Source: Stutzerimonas stutzeri (GTDB taxonomy: Bacteria > Pseudomonadota > Gammaproteobacteria > Pseudomonadales > Pseudomonadaceae). Taken from it: DNA of 64,000 nucleotides. Below the pieces are notes generated by a model. It had not been told where the DNA came from. It did no database searches and saw only the letters and a program-made list of their open reading frames with translations. The stretch covers positions 248,001-312,000 of the forward strand of contig NZ_JAMOHZ010000002.1 in NCBI RefSeq assembly GCF_024448715.1. Reading direction: 5' to 3'. A program made the position numbers and the translations under genes. This document shows positions 16,861 through 26,092 of the stretch, in pieces. The number at the start of each line of letters is the position of its first letter. The first letter of the stretch is position 1.

Positions 16861-17881
16861 TGTTGTTCACCTCGCTGCCTGGACTGACTTTGGTACCGGC
16901 GCGCGGGTCCTTGGCTCGCGCCGCTGCGGTGTCCTTGCGCAGCTTCCAGCCGAGGAAGGTGCCAACAACGCCGCGCGGCATGAAGATCACCAGCACCACG
17001 ATCAGCGGGCCGAAGATGATCATCCGGTAGTCCTCGAGGAACTGCAGCGACTGGGTGATCCAGACGACGCCCACAGTGCCGGCCAGCGGCCCGAACAGCG
17101 TGCCGAAGCCGCCCACCAGCAGGTAGGTGATCATGTCGAAGGTGTGGTTCGGGTTGGCCTCCTCCGGACCGATAAAGCGAATCATCGAGGCATAAAGCGC
17201 CCCGGCGATACCGGCATAGGTAGTCGACAGGACGAAGGCCAGCAGCTTGTTGCGCATCAGGTCGATGCCCAGCGATTGGGCCAGCGCATCGCCATTGCGG
17301 ATCGCCATGAAGGTACGCCCCAACAGCGAGGAGGCCAGACGCCCGGCGAACCAGATCGCCAACACCAGAAACAGCAACGCCAGGTAGTAGAACGGCACCG
17401 TCTGGCTGAAATCCACCAGCCCGAACCCGTCCGGTGCCGCGATGCTGCGAATACCGATGGCGCCGTGGGTCAGCTCCTCCCACTTGTCGATCAACAGGTA
17501 AATGATGAAGCCGACGCAGAGCGTGAAGATGGCAAAGAAGTGTTCCTTCAGCCTCAGCGAGACGATACCGACCAGCGCGCCGACTGCCGCTGAAACCAGC
17601 GCAGCCGCCACAAACGCCGGCCAGAAATTCCAGCCATGATCGGCGGTGAGAATCGCCAGCGTGTAGGCACCGATGGCGAAGAAGCCACCGTGGGCCAGGT
17701 TCAGCTGGCCGCAGTAGCCGGTAATGATGTTCAGGCCGTAGACCGCGATGGCCCAGATGAAGGCACTGGCCATCACGTAAACCTGATATTCGCTCTTGGC
17801 GAACAGCGGGAATGCCAGGGCGAACGCCAGCAGCGCCAGCTTGCAGCCGCGACCGGTCAGTAAGGATGCGAAGCGATGCAT
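16853..17881 (-). CDS. livM: LivM-type ABC transporter permease
   Basis: A 342-residue inner-membrane permease with about nine to ten hydrophobic segments. The motif AVYGLNIITGYCGQLNLAHGGFFAIGAYTLAIL (about 43-75) and the cytoplasmic loop AIRNGDALAQSLGIDLMRNKLLAF (about 200-223) are diagnostic for LivM-type channels. Its start codon overlaps the livH stop by one base and its end overlaps livG by eight bases, so translation is coupled. Confidence 0.88.
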   Translation of the reverse strand: MHRFASLLTGRGCKLALLAFALAFPLFAKSEYQVYVMASAFIWAIAVYGLNIITGYCGQLNLAHGGFFAIGAYTLAILTADHGWNFWPAFVAAALVSAAVGALVGIVSLRLKEHFFAIFTLCVGFIIYLLIDKWEELTHGAIGIRSIAAPDGFGLVDFSQTVPFYYLALLFLVLAIWFAGRLASSLLGRTFMAIRNGDALAQSLGIDLMRNKLLAFVLSTTYAGIAGALYASMIRFIGPEEANPNHTFDMITYLLVGGFGTLFGPLAGTVGVVWITQSLQFLEDYRMIIFGPLIVVLVIFMPRGVVGTFLGWKLRKDTAAARAKDPRAGTKVSPGSEVNNNA

Positions 17882-18744
17882 CAGTGAGCTCCCTTGGCGA
17901 ACAGTCCGGTTGGGCGCAGCGACAGGATCACCACCAGCAGCGAGAAGGCGATGATGTCCTTATAGTCCGACGACAGGTAGAAGCCACCGAAGCTTTCGGC
18001 GAAGCCAAGAATCATCGCGCCGAGGATGGCACCGGGGATGCTGCCCATGCCGCCGAGCACGATGATGACGAAGGCTTTCATGATCACCAGGTGCCCCATC
18101 GCCGGGTACACCAGGTTGATCGGTGCATAGAGCGTCGCGGCAAAGGCGGCGAGCATGCCGGAAATGGCGAAGGTCAGCATGGCTACGCGGTTGGCATCGA
18201 TGCCGACGAGGAACGCGCCCTCGCGGCTCTGCGCCATGGCGATGATGGTCGAGCCGAGCATCGTCTTGCGCAGGAACAGGTGCAGCGCCAGCATCAGGGT
18301 AAAGGCGCCGACGATGATCAACAGGCGCTGCTCGGGGATGATCAAGCCGTCGAAGTTGAGGATGCCGCCGTAGGGCGAGGCCATGCGGCGGAAGTCCGAA
18401 CCCCAGAGCATCTGCACCACCGCTTCGAGAAACAGCAGGATGCCGATCGCAGCAATCTTGTCGTGGATCGGCGGCGCATTGCGTAGCGGGTGAAACACCA
18501 ACCGCTCGGACAGCACCGCCAGTACGGCCACTACTACGCCGGACGCCAGCATGGCGATCCAATAATGCAGCCCGATATCGGTCATGAAGAAGTACGACGC
18601 GAACGCCCCAACCATATACAGCGCGCCATGGGCGAAGTTGGGAATGTGCAGGATGCCGTAGACCAGTGTCAGGCCGAGGGCGACAAGGCCGTAGATGCTG
18701 CCCAGGGTCAGACCGTTGAGCACTTGCTGAAACAATAGATTCAA
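17881..18744 (-). CDS. livH: LivH-type ABC transporter permease (TTG start)
   Basis: A 287-residue inner-membrane permease, NLLFQQVLNGLTLGSIYGLVALGLTLVYGILHIPNFAHGALYMVGAFASY. The IPNFAHGALYM motif is the LivH signature. A TTG at 18744 is chosen as the start because GGAG lies eight bases upstream and the protein then begins exactly where LivH proteins begin. A longer frame reaching 18891 would add 49 unrelated residues. It is the first gene of livHMGF plus the binding protein, an order with the binding protein last. Confidence 0.87.
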   Translation of the reverse strand: MNLLFQQVLNGLTLGSIYGLVALGLTLVYGILHIPNFAHGALYMVGAFASYFFMTDIGLHYWIAMLASGVVVAVLAVLSERLVFHPLRNAPPIHDKIAAIGILLFLEAVVQMLWGSDFRRMASPYGGILNFDGLIIPEQRLLIIVGAFTLMLALHLFLRKTMLGSTIIAMAQSREGAFLVGIDANRVAMLTFAISGMLAAFAATLYAPINLVYPAMGHLVIMKAFVIIVLGGMGSIPGAILGAMILGFAESFGGFYLSSDYKDIIAFSLLVVILSLRPTGLFAKGAH

Positions 18745-19157
18745 AGCAGCGTCTCCGTGGATCTTGTTGTTATGGGTGCCACCATCGAGCGATTGCCGGC
18801 CGGCCCGGAGCAACGAGCACGACCGAATGTCCGGCCGGTACCTGTAACCGCTCAAGGCCGAGCGGGCTGTTCGCCTGATTGACATTGGCATCCACTGACA
18901 GGCCCGTCAAACGAGCAGATACGAGCTCATAAAAATGAGTGATGCTGGCGCCTTGCCACAAGCGTGACGACTCGCTTCGCCTGCCCGCCCAAGACCGACC
19001 GCCCAACCCAGCCGGTGGTCGCCCCGTCCCACGCCGTTTTCTTCAGCTTCTACGCTGAATCGCAGGCAGACAACCAAGCCAGACCTCGCGTGCATTCGGC
19101 TGTTTCGGTGCAGTGACGCCCGTAGCATCCCTTTGGCAAGACAGAGGAAAAACTCCG
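18745..19157. other. Divergent control region between livH-like operon and hydrolase gene
   Basis: About 410 bases without a gene, containing the promoters of both divergent transcripts. GCCGGCCGGCC (about 18796) and TCCGGCCGGT (about 18829) are GC-rich palindromic blocks that could form a hairpin. No confident sigma-70 or sigma-54 sites are seen. Confidence 0.35.
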
Positions 19158-21401
19158 ATGAAAACAACAAAAAGCGGAAATATCCGGCGCATGCGCCGTG
19201 GTGTTCGGTGTGGGCTGGTATCCCTTTCACTGCTCATGCTGGCCGGCGAGGTAGGGGCCGCATCCCGCCTGACCCTGGAAAGCCTGTCCAACCGACCCGA
19301 CAAACTGAGCGGTGGCGATGTGCTGATCCGCATCGGCCTGCCGACACCAGCCGCCGCCAAACGCCTGCGCGTCACGCTTAACGATACCGACGTGAGCGCG
19401 GCGTTCCGGCCGAGTTCGGACGGGCGTGCGCTGATCGGTCTCGTCGAGGGCTTGCGGGACGGACGCAACCGGCTCGTCGCGCATGCCAGAGGAACAATCC
19501 CGGCCAGATTGGAACTGGTATCGCATCCGCTTTCAGGCCCCGTCTTCGCCGGGCCGAAGCAGGAGCCCTTCGTCTGCGAAACCGCTGAGTTTCAGGTCTA
19601 CCCCGGCGGCGGTACGCTCGGCGCACCGCTGGATGAAAACTGCACGGTTCAGCGCCGCGTCGATTACCTGTACCGCACGACCTCCGGCGCGTTCCGTCCG
19701 TACAATCCGGCAGTGCCACCTGGCGACCTCGCCGTGACCACTACTCTCAACGGCGCCACCGTGCCCTACGTGGTGCGACTGGAAACCGGCACGATCAACC
19801 GCGCCATCTACCAGACCGCCGTGCTGGACAACCCGGGCGTGCCTGGGCCGTCGATATTCAAGCGCGACGGTGCCTGGAACGGCCGGCTGGTCTACAACTT
19901 CGGAGGCGGCTGTCGCTCCGGCTGGTACCGCCAGGGCAACGGCACCGGCGGCGTGCTGGATCATCGCGAGCTATCGCGCGGCTTCGCTACTGCGTCGGCC
20001 TCGCTCAACGTGTTCGGCAACAACTGCGACGACCTGCTGGCCGCAGAGACCATGATGATGGTCAAAGAGCGCTTCATCGAAACCTACGGCCGGCCGCGCT
20101 ACACCATCGGCTGGGGCTGCTCGGGCGGTTCGTACCAGCAGCATCAGATCGGCGACAACTATCCAGGACTGCTCGACGGCATCATCCCGTCCTGCAGCTT
20201 CCCGGAAGTCGCCTTCGGCACCGCCCATACGCTCGCCGACTCGCGTCTGCTCTGGCACTACTACCAGAACGCCGGCGTGGACTGGACCGAGGAACAATTA
20301 CGAGCAGCCTCAGGCTTCGGCGTATTCGCCACCATTCCCAACCTGGACAACGGCGCCGCGCGCCTGGACCCGGTGCCTGGCCGTCCCGATCGAGCTTCAG
20401 CCGAGTTCGACGCCTCGGTCGATCCTTCGCTGCGCTACCACCCAACCGACAACCCACGCGGCGCCCGGGCAACCATCTACGACCACGCGGTGAACAGTTA
20501 CGGCATCGACCGCGAGACCGGCTTCGCCCGCCGGCCGCTGGACAACGTCGGCATCCAGTACGGGCTCGAGGCGCTGAATACCGGGCAGATCAGCAAGGCG
20601 CAATTCCTCGACCTGAACGAGAAAATTGGCGGCATGGACATCGACGCCAACTTCATATCGCAGCGCATGACCGCAGATCTGCGCGCCACGTTCGCGGCCT
20701 ACCGGACCGGGCGCATGCTTAATGGCGGCGGCGGGCTGGCTTCGATGCCAATCCTGGATTACGACCAGCTCTACACCGACCTGCAGCCCGGCGGTGACAT
20801 CCACCTCAAGTTCCACCATTTCTCCACCCGCGAACGGTTGCGCAAGGCGAACGGTCACGTCTACAACCATGTGATGTGGAGCGGTGGCAGCAACGCAGCG
20901 GATGACGCGGCATACCCTGGCCGCGTCGCCTATATCCAGGACCGTGCGCTGGAGGCGATGGATCGCTGGCTGGCCGCTATTGTCGCGGATCGGAGCAACA
21001 GGTCTCGCGCTGAAAAGGTGGTGCGCAACAAGCCTGCCAACTTGCAGGACGGCTGCTGGACCCGCGAGTCCAGGCCCGACTTCATTCCAGAGCCGCAGCG
21101 CTTCGGCGGGCCCGGCACCTCCGCCTGCAACGACCTTTACCCGGCTTTCCCCTCGCCGCGCATGGTCGCTGGCGGCCCGCTGGCCTCGGACATCATCAAA
21201 TGCGAGCTCAAGGCCATCGACCACCGGGACTACAGCGTGGCGTTCAGCGGGAATGAATATGCACGGCTGACCGGCATTTTCCCGAACGGCGTATGCAACT
21301 GGGACGCTCCTGGCGTGGGTCAAACCCGCCTGCTCGGCACCTGGCTGGAATACACCGGCGTCGGTCGCTACCACCGGGACAGGCGGCCCCACCGCCGTTG
21401 A
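19158..21401 (+). CDS. Secreted DUF6351-type alpha/beta hydrolase
   Basis: A 747-residue exported protein. A signal peptide (basic RRMRRGVR then CGLVSLSLLMLAGEVGAAS, cut near 34) is followed by an N-terminal beta-rich part (about 36-120) and a long alpha/beta hydrolase domain. The nucleophile elbow is GWGCSGGS with candidate Ser322. LVYNFGGGCRSGWYRQGNGTGG (about 244-265) resembles an oxyanion-hole region. I recognise this as the DUF6351 family, sometimes labelled tannase-like; substrate unknown. It is transcribed divergently from the LivHMGF-type importer, so it may release a small acid or ester product outside the cell for that importer. This link is inference. Confidence 0.7.
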   Translation: MKTTKSGNIRRMRRGVRCGLVSLSLLMLAGEVGAASRLTLESLSNRPDKLSGGDVLIRIGLPTPAAAKRLRVTLNDTDVSAAFRPSSDGRALIGLVEGLRDGRNRLVAHARGTIPARLELVSHPLSGPVFAGPKQEPFVCETAEFQVYPGGGTLGAPLDENCTVQRRVDYLYRTTSGAFRPYNPAVPPGDLAVTTTLNGATVPYVVRLETGTINRAIYQTAVLDNPGVPGPSIFKRDGAWNGRLVYNFGGGCRSGWYRQGNGTGGVLDHRELSRGFATASASLNVFGNNCDDLLAAETMMMVKERFIETYGRPRYTIGWGCSGGSYQQHQIGDNYPGLLDGIIPSCSFPEVAFGTAHTLADSRLLWHYYQNAGVDWTEEQLRAASGFGVFATIPNLDNGAARLDPVPGRPDRASAEFDASVDPSLRYHPTDNPRGARATIYDHAVNSYGIDRETGFARRPLDNVGIQYGLEALNTGQISKAQFLDLNEKIGGMDIDANFISQRMTADLRATFAAYRTGRMLNGGGGLASMPILDYDQLYTDLQPGGDIHLKFHHFSTRERLRKANGHVYNHVMWSGGSNAADDAAYPGRVAYIQDRALEAMDRWLAAIVADRSNRSRAEKVVRNKPANLQDGCWTRESRPDFIPEPQRFGGPGTSACNDLYPAFPSPRMVAGGPLASDIIKCELKAIDHRDYSVAFSGNEYARLTGIFPNGVCNWDAPGVGQTRLLGTWLEYTGVGRYHRDRRPHRR

Positions 21402-21719
21402 GCCGGCTCGGCGGCTTTGGTCGCACGGATGTCCTGCGTAAGTGCAGGTTCGGCGTCGTTGGATGATTCCCACGCTCCGCGTCCCAACGGCGCGGAGCGT
21501 GGTTGCGCTGATGCATTCCCGAGCGCACCAACATAAGCCATTTGCTCGCTTATTCCGCGCAGCCGCACCGCAACGGTGCAGCGATCAAACACGCCGAGAA
21601 CCTCTCTTGGCCGCCTGGACCCGACAAGAAGCCGAGGAATGCCCGCAGCGCACCGCAATAGCGCAAGAGGCACGACAATTGCTCAAGCAGGTCTATCAAC
21701 CACAGACCCGCGCAAGCAG
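21402..21719. other. Intergenic region before ureD
   Basis: No gene is supported. A perfect 12-bp stem (CCACGCTCCGCG at 21470-21481 with CGCGGAGCGTGG at 21491-21502, nine-base loop) is a REP-like unit or terminator. The ureD promoter must lie in the remaining 200 bases but no clear boxes are seen. Confidence 0.5.
21470..21502. repeat. Perfect 12-bp inverted repeat
   Basis: CCACGCTCCGCG and CGCGGAGCGTGG separated by TCCCAACGG. The hairpin has no T-run. Similar CACGCTCCGCG units are dispersed in Pseudomonas genomes. Confidence 0.7.
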
Positions 21720-22553
21720 ATGACCGCACTGACTCCCGTCTTCACCCCTCACTGGCAGGCCGAGCTCGAACTCGGCTATGCCCGCCTGGGCGATGCGACG
21801 CGGCCCGTGCTTCGTCGTCACAAAGGCCCACTGCGGGTACAGAAGCACCTGTATGCGGAAGGCCCGGAGGTTTGCCAGCACATCATCGTCCACCCACCCG
21901 GCGGCATTGCTGGCGGCGACCGGCTGGATATCAGAGCCAACGTGGGTGCCAACGCTTGGGCTCAACTGACCAGCCCCGGTGCAGCCAAGTGGTATCGCGC
22001 AACCGGTCCGGCCTTTCAAACCCTGACATTGCACGTCGAAGCCGGTGCCACCCTCGAATGGCTGCCGCAGGAAAGCATCGTCTACGCCGCGGCACAGGCC
22101 GAATTGAACACGCTTATCGAACTGGAAGGCGATGCGCGGCTGTTCTACTGGGACATGGTGGCGCTGGGTCGACCGGCCAGCGACGAGCGCTTCGATGCCG
22201 GTCATTTCCAGGCGCAGCTGGATATCCGCCGAGACGGTGAGTTGCTCTGGCACGAACGCCAGCGTGTGAACGGTGGTGATGGATTACTCGACTCGCCGAT
22301 TGGCCTCGACGGCAACCCGGTGTTCGCCACGCTTATTCTCACCGGCGAGATCGATGCCGAGCTGATGGAACGTTGCCGCGAAATCCCAAGCAAAGTGCGC
22401 GGTGATCTGACGCAACTGCCCGGCCTTGTCATCGGCCGCTGCCTGGCCAGCGAAGCCTTGCATGCACGGGCGTGGCTGATCGATCTGTGGCGCCTGCTGC
22501 GTCCGGCGTTGTTGGGGCGCGAGGCGCTGCCACCGCGAATCTGGAGTACGTAG
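21720..22553 (+). CDS. ureD: Urease accessory protein UreD
   Basis: A 277-residue chaperone that binds the urease apoprotein and, with UreF and UreG, delivers nickel. Family features are [57 protein letters not shown] and [11 protein letters not shown]. The start is the ATG at 21720 ([12 protein letters not shown]); upstream in-frame codons are not conserved-looking. The stop TAG lies inside a REP-like inverted repeat that fills the gap to ureA. It is the first gene of ureD-ureA-GNAT-ureB-ureC. Confidence 0.92.
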   Translation: MTALTPVFTPHWQAELELGYARLGDATRPVLRRHKGPLRVQKHLYAEGPEVCQHIIVHPPGGIAGGDRLDIRANVGANAWAQLTSPGAAKWYRATGPAFQTLTLHVEAGATLEWLPQESIVYAAAQAELNTLIELEGDARLFYWDMVALGRPASDERFDAGHFQAQLDIRRDGELLWHERQRVNGGDGLLDSPIGLDGNPVFATLILTGEIDAELMERCREIPSKVRGDLTQLPGLVIGRCLASEALHARAWLIDLWRLLRPALLGREALPPRIWST

Positions 22554-22618
22554 GGTGGAAAAACGCAACGCGTTTTCCACCACAAGCCGGTGGATGTGAA
22601 AAGCGACATCCACCCTAC
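22550..22618. repeat. Inverted-repeat element between ureD and ureA
   Basis: GTAGGGTGG (from 22550) and CCACCCTAC (to 22618) are the ends of a 69-bp element. It contains two hairpins, GGTGGAAAA...TTTTCCACC and GGTGGATGT...ACATCCACC. It overlaps the last codon of ureD and ends 13 bases before the ureA start. Confidence 0.75.
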
Positions 22619-22631
22619 GAATGGAGCCGTT

Positions 22632-22934
22632 ATGGATTTGTCACCGAGAGAAAAGGACAAAATGCTGATCTTCACCGCCGGACTGGTCGCCGAGCGGCGC
22701 CTGGCGCGCGGACTGAAGCTCAACTACCCGGAGGCCATGGCCTACATTTCCGCCGCATTGCTCGAAGGTGCCCGCGACGGGCAAACAGTGGCCGAGCTAA
22801 TGCATTTCGGCACCACCCTGCTCAGTCGCGAGCAGGTCATGGAAGGGGTGCCGGAGATGATTCCGGAAATTCAGGTCGAGGCGACCTTCCCCGACGGCAC
22901 CAAGCTGGTCACGGTGCATCAACCAATCGCCTGA
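22632..22934 (+). CDS. ureA: Urease gamma subunit UreA
   Basis: A 100-residue structural subunit, exactly the family length: [50 protein letters not shown] ... [27 protein letters not shown]. The ATG at 22632 is preceded by ATGGAGCCGTT. It assembles with UreB and UreC into the (alpha-beta-gamma)3 enzyme that hydrolyses urea to ammonia and carbamate in the cytoplasm. Confidence 0.96.
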   Translation: MDLSPREKDKMLIFTAGLVAERRLARGLKLNYPEAMAYISAALLEGARDGQTVAELMHFGTTLLSREQVMEGVPEMIPEIQVEATFPDGTKLVTVHQPIA

Positions 22935-22999
22935 GATACGGGTCAATGTTGGTTGCGGCCCGTGCCGCAATACCTCGAACCGCTTTGAAGGATTTCAAC

Positions 23000-23509
23000 G
23001 TGCAGATACGTGACGCCCAGGACGCCGATCTCGAAGGCATCCTGCAGATCTATAACGACGCGGTGCAGAACAGCACGGCGATCTGGAACGACCAGGTTGT
23101 CGATCTCGACAACCGCCGCGCCTGGCTGGCTGAACGCCACGAACAGGGCTACCCGGTATTGGTCGCCATCGACGACGAGCAACAAGTAGCCGGCTACGCC
23201 TCGTTCGGCCCCTGGCGACCCCATGATGGCTTTCGCCACACCGTGGAGAACTCGGTTTACGTCGGCCCCAGCCATCGCGGCAGCGGCGTTGGCCGCCGCC
23301 TGATGCAGGCACTGATAGAACGCGCTCGACAGCTTGGAAAGCACGTGATGGTCGCCTTCATCGAAAGCGAGAACCGTGCATCGATCCACATGCACCAGCA
23401 GCTCGGCTTCATCCATGTCGGGCAGATGCGCCAGGTTGGCTGCAAGTTCGGCCGCTGGCTGGACCTGACGATGATGCAACTGACCCTGAACAGGACGCCC
23501 AAACCATGA
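23000..23509 (+). CDS. GNAT acetyltransferase of the phosphinothricin/methionine sulfoximine type
   Basis: A 169-residue N-acetyltransferase starting at GTG 23000, which has AAGGA seven bases upstream. [28 protein letters not shown] is the N-terminal fold and [28 protein letters not shown] (about 90-118) the acetyl-CoA loop. The sequence matches the pat/PITA group (PA4866 of P. aeruginosa), which acetylates L-methionine sulfoximine and sulfone and, more weakly, phosphinothricin. In P. aeruginosa it also lies between ureA and ureB. Its stop overlaps the ureB start (ATGA), so it is part of the urease operon. Confidence 0.85.
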   Translation: MQIRDAQDADLEGILQIYNDAVQNSTAIWNDQVVDLDNRRAWLAERHEQGYPVLVAIDDEQQVAGYASFGPWRPHDGFRHTVENSVYVGPSHRGSGVGRRLMQALIERARQLGKHVMVAFIESENRASIHMHQQLGFIHVGQMRQVGCKFGRWLDLTMMQLTLNRTPKP

Positions 23510-23811
23510 TTCCCGGTGAATACCAGATCCAGGCTGGCGAAATCGAACTCAACGCCGGCCGCCGCACGCTGACCTTGAATGTGGCCAACAGCGGCGACCG
23601 GCCGATTCAGGTCGGCTCGCATTTTCACTTCTTCGAAACTAACGATGCGCTGACCTTCGACCGCGCCGCCGCGCGCGGCATGCGCCTGAACATTCCGGCC
23701 GGAACGGCGGTGCGCTTCGAGCCGGGGCAGAGCCGCGAGGTCGAGCTGGTCGAACTGGCGGGCAATCGCCGCGTGTTCGGTTTCGCCGGCCGGGTGATGG
23801 GCGCGCTCTGA
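23506..23811 (+). CDS. ureB: Urease beta subunit UreB
   Basis: A 101-residue structural subunit: [49 protein letters not shown] ... [29 protein letters not shown]. This is the complete UreB family pattern including GSHFHF. It overlaps the acetyltransferase by four bases. A REP-like pair lies between it and ureC. Confidence 0.96.
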   Translation: MIPGEYQIQAGEIELNAGRRTLTLNVANSGDRPIQVGSHFHFFETNDALTFDRAAARGMRLNIPAGTAVRFEPGQSREVELVELAGNRRVFGFAGRVMGAL

Positions 23812-23814
23812 GAG

Positions 23815-23926
23815 CCCCTCACCCCGGCCCTCTCCCATAGGGAGAGGGAGAAAAGCAGCCCGCCGCGACGGGACAGACCAGCGCCAATCAGCCCCCTCTC
23901 CCTCCGGGAGAGGGTTGGGGTGAGGG
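23815..23926. repeat. REP-like inverted repeats between ureB and ureC
   Basis: CCCCTCACCCCGGCCCTCTC (from 23815) and the facing CTCCGGGAGAGGGTTGGGGT (from 23902) are inverted copies around about 60 bases, each containing a CCCTCTCCC...GGGAGAGGG hairpin. This repeat family is different from those in the urt operon. Confidence 0.8.
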
Positions 23927-23960
23927 CAAATCAAATGCAGGGACCGGCCAAGGAGCCCCG

Positions 23961-25661
23961 ATGAAGATCAGCAAACAAGCCTATGCCGACATGTTCGGCC
24001 CCACCGTCGGCGATAAGGTGCGCCTGGCCGATACCGATCTCTGGGTCGAGGTCGAGCAGGACTTCACCACCTATGGCGACGAGGTGAAGTTCGGCGGTGG
24101 CAAAGTCATTCGCGACGGCATGGGCCAGAGCCAGCTGTGCGCGGCAGATGTAGTCGACACAGTGATCACCAATGCGCTGATCGTCGATCACTGGGGCATC
24201 GTCAAGGCTGACGTCGGGCTCAAGGACGGCCGTATCGCTGCCATCGGCAAGGCCGGCAACCCGGATATTCAGCCAGACGTGACCATCGCCATCGGTGGCG
24301 CCACCGAAGTGATCGCTGGCGAGGGCATGATTCTCACTGCGGGCGGCATCGACAGCCACATCCACTTCATCTGCCCGCAGCAGATCGAAGAAGCGCTGAT
24401 GAGCGGAACCACCACCATGATCGGCGGCGGCACCGGACCCGCCACTGGCACCTACGCCACCACCGTGACGCCCGGCCCTTGGCATATGGCGCGCATGCTC
24501 CAGGCCGCCGAGGCCTTCCCGATGAACATCGGCTTCACCGGCAAGGGCAACGTCTCGCTGCCCGAGCCGTTGATCGAACAGGTCAAGGCCGGCGCCATCG
24601 GCCTCAAGCTGCACGAAGACTGGGGCACCACCCCGGCGGCCATCGATAATTGCCTGTCGGTGGCTGACCAGTACGACATTCAGGTGGCGATCCACACTGA
24701 CACGCTGAACGAATCCGGTTTCGTCGAGACCACCCTTGGCGCCTTCAAGGGCCGCACCATTCACACCTACCACACCGAGGGCGCCGGGGGCGGTCATGCG
24801 CCGGACATCATCAAGGCTTGCGGCTTCCCGAACGTGCTGCCCAGCTCGACCAATCCAACCCGGCCGTTCACGCGCAACACCATCGACGAGCATCTGGACA
24901 TGCTCATGGTCTGCCATCACCTGGACCCGAGCATCGCCGAGGACGTGGCGTTCGCCGAAAGCCGCATCCGTCGCGAGACCATCGCCGCCGAAGACATCCT
25001 CCACGACCTCGGCGCCTTTTCCATGATCAGTTCCGACAGCCAGGCCATGGGCCGTGTCGGCGAAGTCATCACCCGCACCTGGCAAACCGCCGACAAGATG
25101 AAAAAGCAGCGCGGCGCCCTGCCCGGCGACGGCCCGGGCAACGACAACTTCCGTGTCAAACGCTACATCGCCAAGTACACCATTAACCCGGCAATCACCC
25201 ACGGAATCAGCCATGAAGTCGGCTCCATCGAAGTCGGCAAGTGGGCTGACCTGATCCTCTGGCGCCCTGCGTTCTTCGGCGTGAAGCCAACGCTGATCCT
25301 CAAGGGTGGCACTATCGCGGCGAGCCTGATGGGTGATGCCAATGCCTCGATCCCGACGCCGCAGCCGGTTCACTACCGGCCGATGTTCGGCAGCTACGGC
25401 GGCTCACTGCACGCATCGAGCTTCACCTTTATCAGCCAGGCCGCAGCCGAGGCCGGAGTGCCGGAGCAATTGGGGCTGAAAAAGAAAATCGGTGTGGTGA
25501 AAGGCTGCCGGACGGTGCAGAAAAAGGATTTGATCCATAACGACTACACACCGCAGATCGACGTCGACCCGCAGAATTACCAAGTGAAGGCGGACGGCCA
25601 ACTGCTCTGGTGCGAGCCGGCCGAGGTGCTGCCGATGGCGCAGCGGTATTTTTTGTTCTGA
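23961..25661 (+). CDS. ureC: Urease alpha subunit UreC (catalytic)
   Basis: A 566-residue amidohydrolase, the nickel-containing catalytic subunit. Visible nickel ligands are H133 and H135 in GGIDSHIHF, the carbamylated K216 in [10 protein letters not shown]245 in [10 protein letters not shown]271 in HTYHTEG and D359 in SSDSQAMGR. The mobile flap Cys-His pair is at 319-320 in [10 protein letters not shown]. All catalytic residues are present, so the enzyme should be active once matured by UreDEFG. The ribosome site CAAGGAGCCCCG precedes the ATG. Confidence 0.97.
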   Translation: MKISKQAYADMFGPTVGDKVRLADTDLWVEVEQDFTTYGDEVKFGGGKVIRDGMGQSQLCAADVVDTVITNALIVDHWGIVKADVGLKDGRIAAIGKAGNPDIQPDVTIAIGGATEVIAGEGMILTAGGIDSHIHFICPQQIEEALMSGTTTMIGGGTGPATGTYATTVTPGPWHMARMLQAAEAFPMNIGFTGKGNVSLPEPLIEQVKAGAIGLKLHEDWGTTPAAIDNCLSVADQYDIQVAIHTDTLNESGFVETTLGAFKGRTIHTYHTEGAGGGHAPDIIKACGFPNVLPSSTNPTRPFTRNTIDEHLDMLMVCHHLDPSIAEDVAFAESRIRRETIAAEDILHDLGAFSMISSDSQAMGRVGEVITRTWQTADKMKKQRGALPGDGPGNDNFRVKRYIAKYTINPAITHGISHEVGSIEVGKWADLILWRPAFFGVKPTLILKGGTIAASLMGDANASIPTPQPVHYRPMFGSYGGSLHASSFTFISQAAAEAGVPEQLGLKKKIGVVKGCRTVQKKDLIHNDYTPQIDVDPQNYQVKADGQLLWCEPAEVLPMAQRYFLF

Positions 25662-26092
25662 CAGCGATCGCTGCTCAGGCTGCCCTTTTGATGGTGGGCT
25701 GAAGCCCACCCTACGCTCGTCTGGGCGCAGCGGTAAGACGGCGCTCCGCTTCAGCTGTAGGGTGGGCTTCAGCCCACCGCCGCAGAGTGACGTTGGATAA
25801 CGTATTTGTGGTGGGTTGAAACCCACCCTGCAAAGAGACGAAGAGCAAGCCCACCTCACCACAGATCGAGCCAGGCACCTCGGGGCATCGCGGGCGCTCG
25901 CGCTGCATGACAGGGCGAAGCTGTTACAACACGCTCACATAATTTTTCAACAGCTGGCGGGCCGTCTAGGCTTCTAGTCAGGAAGACGATCCGAGCCTGT
26001 AATCGTCATACCCTCTCCACGGGCTGTGCCGTACGCGGAACAAGAACTGCATACATAAATGCCACCTTGTCTTGCATACAAAGGGCACATCC
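25662..26092. other. Intergenic region with REP cluster after ureC
   Basis: No gene is seen. CAGCGATCGCTG (25662-25673), one base after the ureC stop, is a perfect 12-bp palindrome. Three REP units follow (25693-25831). The last 200 bases should hold the promoter of the NCS1 permease; no certain elements are recognised. Confidence 0.5.
25693..25831. repeat. Three REP-type palindromes
   Basis: Copies at 25693-25714, 25757-25778 (inverted) and 25810-25831 (variant with TTGAA in place of CTGAA) share the unit GGTGGGCTGAAGCCCACC found between urtA and urtB. Confidence 0.88.

Noticed and set aside
21442-21719. Short forward gene between the hydrolase and ureD
   Set aside because: Frames here overlap a perfect inverted repeat and lack ribosome sites or family features.
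23931-25373. 480-codon open frame antisense to ureC
   Set aside because: It is a reverse-complement shadow of a highly conserved gene in high-GC DNA, with biased composition (His, Asp and Gly rich) and no family features.
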